This document shows positions 36,401 to 47,200 of a DNA stretch of 64,000 nt, piece by piece. This DNA is from Schistosoma mansoni (Eukaryota; Platyhelminthes; Trematoda; Strigeidida; Schistosomatidae). The stretch covers positions 62,001 through 126,000 of the forward strand of contig NW_017386072.1 in the NCBI RefSeq assembly GCF_000237925.1, read 5' to 3'. Numbering within the stretch: position 1 is the stretch's first letter; the number at the start of each line of letters is the position of its first letter. The position numbers and the translations under genes are program-made. The notes under the pieces are model-generated. The model did no database searches, was not told the DNA's origin, and worked only from the letters and a program-made list of their open reading frames with translations.

Positions 36401-38159
36401 TACATGTTTAAGTTATGAAGTCGAAATCAAATATTTTGCATAGTCAAGTTTCATCAATAACGATTTTAAAGATGGTTGGTAATTAATAATACGGTCTGAG
36501 GACTCATCGGTTATAATCTAGAAATTACACAACCATTTTGAATTTCTGATCAACTTACTGTAAATTACTACTGATTAATGTTAATTTTCATGGGTTATTT
36601 TCCGACAGACAATCACAACCTGTTCCTCAAAGCTCCTCCGTGATAGACAAGACGTTGAATAATAGAAATCAAAGTAATCTGAGACAATCAATTCAATGTG
36701 AAAATTCATGGGGCAATCAGTACACAAGTACATTGCAACAAAAGGTGATTGTAAGTTATTAGCATATCTCATTGAGACAATTATTACTATATATTATGTG
36801 AAAGTGAACAACTTGTTCACCTACATCACTTGTTGACTACCATCCCAAGCCATTATCTAATAATAATAATAGTTTATTCATCACTATAGATTTGATTACA
36901 GTGGGAATTTCTTAGCATTACCATCTGAATTGCATTCTTCCCAGGATCCTATTATTACATTCATGTTTAGAATAAAAGATAGGTGTGTGAAGTCAACATA
37001 TGCTAAAGAATTGTTACCTCCTTGGTATGCACCTATCAAGTTTAATAGTAATTACTCGCAAGTTATGTGACGCTAATCAAAGCAATCACCTTGACGAATG
37101 CTACTAAGAGCGTGACTACGCAAAGAAGCTTTAAGTCAGAAAGTAGACGTTATTTTCCACAATATGAAAAATTTTACTTCGTTAAGTATTCTATTTTATG
37201 TGGGAAGGTAACGGCGCTTTAACCGGGTTGGTGGACACGGAGGGTCTACCTAGGGGAGTTGGAAAACCCTGATTACAAACCAATGGTGCACATGGGCTCC
37301 AGGATCCTGAAGGAACAAATGGCGTACGAATCAATCGTTGATCACCGGCTACCATGGGATTGCATCTCCTCACGATGCTCCACTGCCTTGTAGATCAGAT
37401 CTTTCGGTCAAAGGCTCCGGGTGTGGGCCCCTAAGAAAACCACCTGCTTCAGTTTGGGCACCTGGGCAGTATCACAGCCCTCACACAAATCGAATGAGAT
37501 TTGTGAGGCGCATATGTATCTGGTGCTTCCTTGTACCAATATTTGTGTTTAAATAAAAATAAATAAAAAAACTCATCTTAATCATGCAAAAGATTGAAAA
37601 TCATAAATCGTCAAACTCAATTGCTTGTACAGAAAGAAGTGCCGTTTGGTGAGTGCTATATGAGTTTTGCAGCAGTCTTCATCCTCATTATCTATCTGTA
37701 ATAAAGTGCTTCTTAGGGTATTTATATGATAATAGATAGGTTACTGAGGAATAGGGTTAAATTACGACCTCTGAATGATAGACTTCTCTATTCATGGGGA
37801 ACCATTTCTGGACTATCTGTGGTCGGGCCTAGAATCTCTGACTGATAATGTCTCGGCTAAGGCAAACTATCCTACCACTGATGAATTCACTTCATTTCCG
37901 TTAATATCATATCTCTTTTTCCTGTAAATAGGAACCCAACAACACCTCGAAATCTGCTGATGCTGAGTTTGAAAACAATTTAGCTTTGATGGGCGATGGC
38001 ATGTCTCGATTAAAAAGTTTAGCTCAAGGTATGCATAATGAATTAAGAAATCAAAATGACCAACTTGATCGAATGGCACCGCAAATTCACCGAGTCACTG
38101 ATACTATGTCAAATCAAAATCGTCAAATAAACAAATTATTAGGAATCCGACCAAAATAA
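33309..38159 (+). CDS. SNAP29: SNAP-29-type Qbc SNARE (4 exons recognised)
   Basis: The exons are 33309-33425, about 34356-34623, 36609-36750 and 37932-38159, roughly 250 residues (human SNAP-29 has 258). Exon 1 gives an N-terminal NPF (residues 6-8) in an acidic context, the motif by which SNAP-29 binds EHD proteins. Exon 2 has the Qb SNARE helix (IYNSEQIGVAAAQELIEQG, then FGGFKNIFSRR). Exon 3 is a Ser/Asn/Gln-rich linker with a single cysteine, so the palmitoylated cysteine cluster of SNAP-25 is absent. Exon 4 has the Qc SNARE helix (MGDGMSRLKSLAQGMHNEL, then INKLLG) and stops at 38157-38159. SNAP-29 acts in fusion of autophagosomes and other membranes. Exons 2-4 join with matching phases; the exon 1 to 2 junction does not fit simply, so its exact borders, or a small extra exon, remain open. 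Confidence 0.85.
34356..34623 (+). CDS. SNAP29: SNAP-29 exon 2 (Qb SNARE helix)
   Basis: The acceptor cacag ends at 34355 and the donor gtaagt starts at 34624, leaving two bases (AG) of a split codon. The in-frame ATG at 34361 is probably internal. Confidence 0.8.
35045..35225 (+). repeat. Ribozyme SINE (type 1) in SNAP-29 intron, core deleted
   Basis: It begins with the inverted tail (ggtttgtggagattgtag), then a plus-strand head (acgcgaggccgaagacc, cggaatcccgc) and ggggtcgtggatgcgcg. It skips directly to ttgcttccag, so the hammerhead core is lost. Confidence 0.65.
35226..36608. other. SNAP-29 intron 2 remainder, nothing recognised
   Basis: AT-rich intron sequence without further repeats that I can name. 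Confidence 0.5.
36609..36750 (+). CDS. SNAP29: SNAP-29 exon 3 (linker)
   Basis: The acceptor gacag completes the codon split in exon 2 (AG+A). Two in-phase donors exist, at 36745 (gtgatt) and 36751 (gtaagt); the latter is closer to consensus. Confidence 0.75.
37195..37560 (+). repeat. 0.5-kb interspersed repeat, copy 1 (5'-truncated)
   Basis: It runs from cgctttaaccgggttggtgg to an A-rich end (taaataaaaataaataaaa). It matches 53870-54395 and the reverse of 58850-59345. It lies inside the last SNAP-29 intron. The A-rich 3' end suggests a non-autonomous retroposon; I do not recognise the parent. Confidence 0.75.
37932..38159 (+). CDS. SNAP29: SNAP-29 exon 4 (Qc SNARE helix, stop)
   Basis: Seventy-five codons and a TAA after the acceptor aaatag. 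The heptad-rich MSRLKSLAQGMHNELRNQND is the diagnostic Qc helix. Confidence 0.9.
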   Translation, partial: EPNNTSKSADAEFENNLALMGDGMSRLKSLAQGMHNELRNQNDQLDRMAPQIHRVTDTMSNQNRQINKLLGIRPK

Positions 38160-38371
38160 ACTGTTACTTCTTTCTTTTCTTCTGTGATTTCACTTTTTTT
38201 TTCAACTAAGATATTAATGCAGTAAATGCTGATGCACCGGTCTTGTTTGAGTATTTCGTTCGAAGAGACCTTTATTTCTGTTAATGTTTGATTTGTTCTT
38301 TTTTTGTTGGCTATTCCCAACTGATTACATGTACACAGTTTGTTATTTTAATTGATTTATTGTTATTTTTT

Positions 38372-38377
38372 AATAAA
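38372..38377 (+). promoter_or_regulatory. Candidate SNAP-29 polyadenylation signal
   Basis: AATAAA about 210 bases after the SNAP-29 stop in T-rich 3' UTR-like sequence. Confidence 0.4.
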
Positions 38378-38653
38378 CTATCAATATTCTCTTTTCTTAT
38401 ACATAGAAATAGTAACTTAGTTGGTGAACTATAAGGATTTTTGTTAAGTGGTTTCAGTATGGTTAATCGATCTTTGTAAATGAGGAACTATTTAAGAAAA
38501 AACAACTGTCCATTTCCAATCCCAATAAAGATATAGTAGAACAAAGCTGATAGTTATTGAAGCATTAACGAACAAAATTCCTTTGCGAATGTTGAAGAAT
38601 CAAAGTCGCCAAGATTGAAACAAATAATTTCAATTAGGGTGTAATTAGTCAAA

Positions 38654-38963
38654 TATGTTGTTATATCTAGAGCTTTGATTCTTCCTATGCCGCGTACTAC
38701 TAGACTACTTGAACGATCGAACCCGCAACGTCTCAAGTAAGAAGACAGAAGGCTAGTAAGTAGGAATTTTATTCCCCAGAACAGTGTCAAAATATAGTAC
38801 AAAAATCTCATATATTTATAGTTTTTGGCTGAAGGTAAATCATCATTTCGGACAGCCAATAGGCACGTAGGAGGTCATTCTTATCCATCCAATAGGGAAG
38901 CTACACGTCGACATTCTAGAATGTTCCCCTAGTGGTTTACCAACGAGCCATCCTTACATATGT
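38654..38963 (-). mobile_element. Solo LTR, family TGTAAGG...ATAACA, with target repeats
   Basis: The LTR is 38659-38958 (300 bases, minus strand), flanked by perfect pentamers tatgt at 38654-38658 and 38959-38963. It holds a TATA-like tataaatata and an AATAAA in the right order. The second copy of the family is at 30792-31141. No internal region is present, so this is a solo LTR left by recombination. Confidence 0.82.
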
Positions 38964-39715
38964 TATTATATATTTAAACAAATGTGTTCTGTAAATTGAC
39001 GTCCTAGTTTAACGTGTTAATTGCTCGCTTGAAATAAATAAATTCCATCAACCAGTATCATTTTTAGTTGAGTAGTGGAACTCTAAATTCAATTTGGTTT
39101 AGTTTTGAACTTTTGACAAAATCTATCATAAGTATAGGTTGATAGCATTTTAGGTGTACAGAAAATGGTTGAGAAAGAGTATTCAGCTTTAACATGTAAT
39201 GACTGGTGTTACTCACCTATTTATTTGAACAATGTAAAAAATAAACGTATAAATTTGGCAATCAGATGCGTAACCACAATACCATTAGTTATTTTATATT
39301 CACTTATATAGTTAATTGTAACCTTCTACCAACGTACTGATTCATATACACACTTGTCAGTATTTACGTCTTTTAACTTAATTATCGATTGTCTACTTAA
39401 ACGATATATAAACACAATTATCAACTTGTACTCGGAGCTGACTAATTTACTAATTCAATGTTTCACTCTTGGTCTATCAGCTAGTAATAACCATGTACGA
39501 ATTTTACGTATTCTCAACATATTTTGTATCAGACTTTTTAAATATTGGGTCATCTAAATAGGATCAGTCTAAAGTATAATATACAAAAACTAAGCATCTA
39601 CATATTTTACTGAGGTCAAATGTGCTATGATAAACTCCATTACGTCAACTGAGTTCACTTTTCAACAAGTTTTTGTATGCTACCCATCATAAAATGTGAG
39701 CTAACCTCATTAATC
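38964..39715. other. Intergenic, nothing recognised
   Basis: AT-rich sequence between the solo LTR and the SINE cluster. No coding signal. Confidence 0.5.
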
Positions 39716-39872
39716 AGAAGGGGTTTTGTGGAGATTTCAGTATTTTCATAGTTGAGATCATGAGTCAATTGAAGCTAGACCACCATGGAAGCACTGGACG
39801 GCCGTTTCGTCCTATTGTGGGTTTCTTCAGCAGTGTGCATCCACGATCCCGCCTCGCGAGATTCGAGTGAAG
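39716..39872 (-). repeat. Ribozyme SINE (type 1), minus strand
   Basis: Reading the minus strand: ctcgcgaggcgggatcgtgg, ribozyme, tggtggtctagcttcaat, then the tail to ccacaaaaccccttctga. The tRNA-like head is cut off. It contains a hammerhead with an intact CTGAAGA/GAAA core (listed separately). Confidence 0.75.
39791..39836 (-). ncRNA. Hammerhead ribozyme, core intact, stem II weakened
   Basis: On the minus strand: stem I CACTG/CAGTG, core CTGAAGA, GAAA, and the GTC cleavage triplet of GGCCGTC. The first two stem II pairs are mismatched (AAcc against ggac), so activity is doubtful. Confidence 0.6.
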
Positions 39873-39975
39873 TGGTGGCTTAGTAGTTAAAGTATTCAGC
39901 TAAACTATCGGGTCTTAGGTTTCAACCTCTCATTTTGTCTAGACAATCAAGTAATATTACAAGCCTTAACATTCA
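39873..39975 (+). repeat. tRNA-derived SINE, second family, partial
   Basis: The head gtggtggcttagtagttaaag and ggtcttaggtttcaacctc resemble A and B boxes, like the copy at 24296-24440. It sits directly against the minus-strand ribozyme SINE. Confidence 0.5.
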
Positions 39976-40010
39976 AAGCTAAACACATATGCACGTAATT
40001 GTTGTTAAAT

Positions 40011-40498
40011 GATTTTGTTGTATCCCGTGGAGAATTATGAATGGTAACTTTGAGAACTATCTATGGACCAATATGATATATATATTTCCTATTGTATAGT
40101 TATTGAGTAACTAAACTATTCATATTCGTGTCCCTTTTATTATGGGCTTTATTTTGACCTATAGACTATTATTATACGATTTACCATTCTTGAGTTATAC
40201 CCAGTCTATTAATTACTGTTCCCCTTATTCACAGCCACACTTAGCTAAATCTTGTACAAATGTTATTTTCTATCTTATTGGTACGATGTGGTCAGTTTGT
40301 TTGGTATATAAACACAGTATGTTTGAGAATAATGATTCATATTGCAGAGTCTGTTATTGGTGTTCTGGACTTAACTGGTTGGGCTAGGCAGATAGCAGGA
40401 CCGAGTAGTACTCAAGACTGCTCATACGGCTTTTGTGCATCATTGGGCGTTCATACACCAAACAGAGCACGCACCCACTCACACGTTATAACAGATTT
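40011..40498 (+). mobile_element. Solo LTR, family TGTTAT...ATAACA, with target repeats
   Basis: The LTR is 40016-40493 (478 bases), flanked by perfect pentamers gattt at 40011-40015 and 40494-40498. It starts tgttgtatccc, ends cgttataaca and has a TATA-like gtatataaacac. Relatives are at 41319-41797, about 50870-51285 and 55385-55980. It lies 320 bases downstream of the CP110-like stop codon. Confidence 0.85.
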
Positions 40499-40978
40499 AC
40501 ATTATCAATAATTCAAAGAAAAGATCTATGCGAAAATGCATTTTTTTTTAAAAAAAATTGTTTAAAGTATAAATCATATAAACTAAATTAAAAGTTAAAT
40601 TGAACATTTGTTATCCATCAGTAGATATGTGTATACATATGTGAATAACCAACGTTCAAAAAAGTAAAACCGGTATCAGAATAGAAATTCAAGTTTATGA
40701 GAGAAATGGAATTGATATAAACAAATGAACACTTATTATGACGATCATTCATTAACAATATCATATTACCAAAGAACTGTAATATCAATCTCTTAAACAT
40801 AATGATTTTAGTTTATTAATTAGTCAAATTAGTAGTATCTATGGTAAGAGAAGGATAGATCTTTGAATCTAAAGTCCATGTTGCACGTAATTCAGAATTT
40901 GATATTTTGCAATCATGTTCAATTTCATTGTTATTATCATTAGAATATAAAGTATTATTGATTGATTGATTATCTTGT
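40252..40978. repeat. Tandem duplication, unit 1 (identical to 41556-42282)
   Basis: About 727 bases match 41556-42282, apparently without a difference, at an offset of 1304. The unit holds the 3' half of the solo LTR, the sequence downstream of the CP110-like gene and the end of its last exon. Confidence 0.9.
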
Positions 40979-41270
40979 ATCCAAAATGATACATCATTAT
41001 TTTGAGTATTAATATGAACAGAAGTATTTGAATAATCATTTTGAAGTTTTCCGGATAGAATACGACGTTTCACAGGAAAACATCTTTGAACTGATGTATT
41101 ATTATTAATTAATGGAGTATGTAAAATAGTTTCACACGTTGAACTATTGACTTGTTTTGATGAAGTTGATAGTTTTTTCTCTTCAATAACAGTTTCAAGG
41201 CATTTATCAGTATGAGTTTTGATGTTTAGAAAGTTATTTGGACCAGTATAGACATTGGTACTTTTTAATG
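40816..41270 (-). CDS. CP110-like last exon
   Basis: The acceptor tatattcag precedes 41270 and the stop TAA is 40816-40818. It encodes 150 residues, rich in Asn/Ser/Thr (for example [15 protein letters not shown]). An AATAAA at 40812-40817 overlaps the stop codon. Its end is duplicated at 42120-42282. Confidence 0.75.
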
Positions 41271-44200
41271 CTGAATATAAAGATCATAAAACGAAAGGGA
41301 TATTTTTCAGTTAAATATTGTTATGTCCCGATAACAATAGTGAATGGTAACTTGTGGGATCCATTTATGGACCAATATTATGCATATAATTTTTATCGTA
41401 TAATTGCTAAATAATCAAACTATTCATACTCATGTTCCCCTTATTATAAGGTTTATTTTGACCTATTGACTATTATTGTACGATTTACCATTCTTGAGTT
41501 ATCCCTAATCTATTAATTACTGCCTCCCGCATTCACAGACACATATGACTAAATCTTGTACAAATGTTATTTTCTATCTTATTGGTACGATGTGGTCAGT
41601 TTGTTTGGTATATAAACACAGTATGTTTGAGAATAATGATTCATATTGCAGAGTCTGTTATTGGTGTTCTGGACTTAACTGGTTGGGCTAGGCAGATAGC
41701 AGGACCGAGTAGTACTCAAGACTGCTCATACGGCTTTTGTGCATCATTGGGCGTTCATACACCAAACAGAGCACGCACCCACTCACACGTTATAACAGAT
41801 TTACATTATCAATAATTCAAAGAAAAGATCTATGCGAAAATGCATTTTTTTTTAAAAAAAATTGTTTAAAGTATAAATCATATAAACTAAATTAAAAGTT
41901 AAATTGAACATTTGTTATCCATCAGTAGATATGTGTATACATATGTGAATAACCAACGTTCAAAAAAGTAAAACCGGTATCAGAATAGAAATTCAAGTTT
42001 ATGAGAGAAATGGAATTGATATAAACAAATGAACACTTATTATGACGATCATTCATTAACAATATCATATTACCAAAGAACTGTAATATCAATCTCTTAA
42101 ACATAATGATTTTAGTTTATTAATTAGTCAAATTAGTAGTATCTATGGTAAGAGAAGGATAGATCTTTGAATCTAAAGTCCATGTTGCACGTAATTCAGA
42201 ATTTGATATTTTGCAATCATGTTCAATTTCATTGTTATTATCATTAGAATATAAAGTATTATTGATTGATTGATTATCTTGTACTTCTCTTGTTTGGATA
42301 GTATCTATATGGTACCATTAGGTATGATATACAGTGTAGTTAAAGGTAGATGACATTATTCTATGTTTGGTAAACTATATACATTATCACTAGCTAATAT
42401 CACTGAGAAAGTATACAGTTTCACAGATCACTATACACGTAATACAATCGATTTAGTAATGCGGAGAGAATTATTTTAGATGTCATAACTACTTTTGTTA
42501 ATGCAATTATTGTTTAGAATGAACAATCTCGAATTACAACTAATGAGAAGGAAGTCAACACTAATTAATCTGAAATTTTTTTACCATGACTTATTCAGCG
42601 GNNNNNNNNNNNNNNNNNNNNNNNNNNNNNNNNNNNNNNNNNNNNNNNNNNNNNNNNNNNNNNNNNNNNNNNNNNNNNNNNNNNNNNNNNNNNNNNNNNN
42701 NNNNNNNNNNNNNNNNNNNNNNNNNNNNNNNNNNNNNNNNNNNNNNNNNNNNNNNNNNNNNNNNNNNNNNNNNNNNNNNNNNNNNNNNNNNNNNNNNNNN
42801 NNNNNNNNNNNNNNNNNNNNNNNNNNNNNNNNNNNNNNNNNNNNNNNNNNNNNNNNNNNNNNNNNNNNNNNNNNNNNNNNNNNNNNNNNNNNNNNNNNNN
42901 NNNNNNNNNNNNNNNNNNNNNNNNATTCGCTGCTCTCTGATTGGCGGTCTTATCACGTCATACGTTAACAAGGCATCTACTTGGCCACAAGATATAACAA
43001 ATATTATTTTTTTAAAAACCCCCTATATTTATATATTGAGAATACGTTTCGATTTTCTCCGGAAAACTATAATCAGCTCCTTATGAATTTAAATAAATCT
43101 TAGTTCATAGGGCACTCAAAAGATCAAATTTGTCTGCATAAAACTCACATTGTCAAATACTTTTTCATACAATCAGAATAAATAATCTCATAATGACATA
43201 TGTATTGTCGGGTGTACAATTGAGTGTATCATTTAGACGTTTGACTGATATTTACTTCATTAGTTTGTAAGTGGTTAGAGGTTGAAAATCATCGTGCTGG
43301 TAGAGCATTTGACTAATGGTATTCAAATAAAATTCTAAAAGGAGTTTTGATAGATAATTATTTGCTGCAGAATAGTAAGTAAGCAATCATAAGGAGATGA
43401 GAATACCATTCTCATCATTACTCCAAATAATGTCCAGTATGATTGGCATATTTTGATCACGGTTACTCAGGATAAAGCATCAGGGGTTCTACTAAGACAC
43501 TAACTGTATATTAGTACCATTCATTGAGATATTGAACCACCATTGAAAGCCTGTAAACACTGAAAGGACATTTCGTACCAGTATGTTACTCCTCAGGAGT
43601 GTAGTGAATAACCTGCACGCAGGGATCGAACCCAGGACCTTCGGTCGCCCGCATGAAAGCTCAACCTCCAAATCACTGAAGAGCCACCCAAAGGTACTAA
43701 TGTCTAGCTTTATTAGACTTCATTGGAACAACATCCTGAATAGTGTAGGAGTAAAATCTTAATGACACTTGGTTGCACCATCAATTCCCCTAAGATTGTA
43801 GATAAGACTTGCTGACAAGTACCCACTAACACTAAAATTAAGTTCAATACTCATTTCTGATTGGTCTTAATCATCAAACATGGGACCAAAGTGAGTGACT
43901 TACGTTAGATTTATAGGTCTAGGCAACAATGATTAGTCGATTTATGAGGTTATGACTCCTCATTGGCTGAGGTGGCTGGGGCATCGACTACCTTAATGGG
44001 GAATGCTAGTTGGTACAGATGTAGGTTGTAAGAAGGCTGAGGGCAATCAAAAAACAACGTGGCATCAGTTTGTGAAGCCATTGACTATTAGTCTGAATCA
44101 TATTGATAAATCCAGACTACCTGGTTAGAGTCAAGGTGATTACCGCGACCAATCGTTGGAGACGTTATGTTAAATGACTTAGGACTGTTCACAGTGGCGC

Positions 44201-47200
44201 AGATTTGTTCACTCTTTATCTTCTAGATCGTGAATGTCAGTATTCATTCATATATATTTTTTGTCTTTTCCAGCCATACTTCAACATTTGGTCTACCTCA
44301 TCATCATTGCTACTACAGTGTTTTGCTGCTTTCGCTACTCATTTTGTCGCCCCGATATGGTACGGCAACTTGAATCAACCCACTTTTGTTCTATTCTCAG
44401 TGTTGACTATGACTTATTGAATTACTTCATCAAATAATTCTTTCATATACAAGAATTGCTGAAATATGAATATTAATGAGAATAAAAACAATAGGCTGCA
44501 CTGACACATGGTTACTGAATTATGCGTCTCGTCAGTTAAAATTGAAATGTAATTATTAGTAGGCATTTCACCAACCAAAACCATAATTGTAGTGTGCAAT
44601 ATTCATAAAACTATTCTGCACAAATCATCAGGCATAATTATGATCTAGTGATATTATCTATTGAAATTTGAACTGAACACAAATTACCCAAGACCGTAAA
44701 TCCCGAGTTCCACTTCCGCGTGAGGGGTCGCGGATGCGCACTTCTGAGTCTCATATTAGGACGAAATGGCTTTCTAGTGCTTCCAGGTTTTCAATAGTGG
44801 TCTGACATAGATTAGTTCATGCTTTCAGTGAATGTCCACAACCATAAACTTTTAAACATTTTTAAATTGGGATTCCTTCTCTACGTTAAATTACTCGAAG
44901 AAAAAAGATTTTATGCTTTGTCTATTTCCCTATACGTCTATGTGTTTATGAAACTGATGCTAATCAATCAAACAACTACACCTGATTTACTCCCTTTTAC
45001 AATGGGATTGATCGTCATCGTCAAAAATTGAACTTTGAGTGAAATAAATAAAATTTGATTATCACATGTGCATTATTTGTACAGGCTTAAACTATACAAA
45101 TAGGCAGGATAAAAAGCATAATTAAAACTCATGTGATTAAACTAGTGATACTACTTAAAATGAAAAATTAAACGGTATAACATATTATAAGCAGAGATGG
45201 ATGATGACTAACAGTGGAATTCAGGACGCGCGTTTTGTCCAATTTGAGACTCGTCCTAGATTCTACTTCTACCCACCATCTACCTCTGTTTATAATGCTT
45301 ATGACTGAAGGCAATATTTGAGGCAATCCGAACAGGATGCACATATGCCAATAGGACATTGATCAATTGCAGTTCTAAACACCAATGGAACGATTCAAAC
45401 AATCAATACAAGTGGGGTATAACATATTATTTACCATCAATCATATGACAATTACAGTTTGTAGCTGAATACAGAAAACTGTATACTATTGATAGAAAAA
45501 TGGAAACTAGTAGTGTTTGATTTTACCCCTGGTACTTTTATATATCTCTTGGATTGATCAACAAAAATTGAAATAAATAAGGTTATTGTAATGATATGGT
45601 GTAAACTAATTATTAGTGACTTGCTTGAATAAGTCTTTTACCTTAGCACTGTTTCAGACAGTACCATAAATTATAGCAGACGATGAATGAACATATCTAG
45701 AACACTTTTCAAATATTATTGAAGTCAGGATTTGGTAATTACAAAGCCGAGTTTCAGTTGTTAAGTTTTGAACTCGGGCTTCATTTCATATACTTTAGTC
45801 TATACAATTAGTCAATTTCACTAGTTCTCACACAATTAGTGTGTAAATGAACCAAATTATACCAGCCTATACTTGAATAGTGAGTTGAGCTTCCAACTAC
45901 ACTTATTAATGTATATAATATTAGGTAGTCAGTTAGACATACATAACAAAGAACCTAACACACATGTAAAGTTATCAAGATAGATCTCAGAGTAGTAGAA
46001 TTAATAACAGTATAAGTAGTCGTAGGAAAGATTAAGTATAGAAAGAGGGTATTAGGAGATTTCGGCACCCAGATTTTAAAGGAAAATAAAGAGTGAATGC
46101 ACCTGTGACATTGGAAACAATTCCGAGTTATTTTACCCAAAGCCTCAAAAAATTGATTATAATAATTCCGTGGACCCTAACCAAATAGTCTACATCTATT
46201 TACATATCTCAGTTCAATTATCAACAACTTCATAGACTGATGTTAAGCCTTATTTTGGCTACCCCTAGCTTTTTTCAGTTAACTTCTACATTAAATAACA
46301 TCGCCTGTCAATGTAGGCGGTGGCTAGACATACGTAACATATATTTCGACTACCTCAGATGATAAGAATCTACTACCCATATTCACCCAATACTTTATGC
46401 TTGAACTCAACAATGGATATATATATATATAACACTGTTGTAGAATTCTACACAGTTACAAAACATCTTTTTTGATAGTCATACTTTCATCCAATCTTAA
46501 TTGATGATCGAAATTAACTTCCGGATTACAAGAAAAACAAAACAAACTTTTGATGTAAAGATAAATAATAAATTACTATTTTCTTATTCTTACTTGAAGT
46601 AAGTTGATCATTTTTTGAATTTGCCTTCAATTTACAATTAACCATATTCAGTGAATGATTCTTATTATGACCGTCATTCCATGAATCAACTGCTGATGTA
46701 TTATTATTATTATTACGGATCAGATCAACTTTATTACTAAAATGTCGAATAATTTTTGGTTTAATTAATTTTGATGAAGAATTATTCACTTTATTAATTG
46801 ATCGATTATTGGAATTCGATAATTTATTATTAGTAGTAGTATTAGTTGAAATTGATTTGATAAAATATTGATTATTGATATTAGATTGTTGTTTATAAAA
46901 AAATTTTTGTTTATATTGATCATGAATTTGATTGGATAAAATTGTTGTTTTAAATTTTGAATGATTTTTTATTTGAAATTTATTTTCATTTTGAATGAAT
47001 TGATTTTTAGCGGGGAATTTAATTTGTTTATTTGGAATAATGGAATTATTTAATTTTCTAAAATAATTATACATAAAAGAAAATAGACAATAAACAATAT
47101 ACAATCCATCTGTTAAAACTTTTTAATAATATGTTTATCCTAATATAAAATTTATTATGGAACATGAACAGAATGACATGTTCTACTTTCTTGATATTTT

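Noticed and set aside
37338-37556. Short frames on both strands of the 0.5-kb repeats
   Set aside because: They vary from copy to copy and have no recognised domain; listed as repeats, with the shared wording noted as a finding.
46526-47104. Free-standing 192-codon protein
   Set aside because: Its start and end lie in introns. Good splice sites at 47057 and 46594 and matching phases make it an internal exon of the CP110-like gene.
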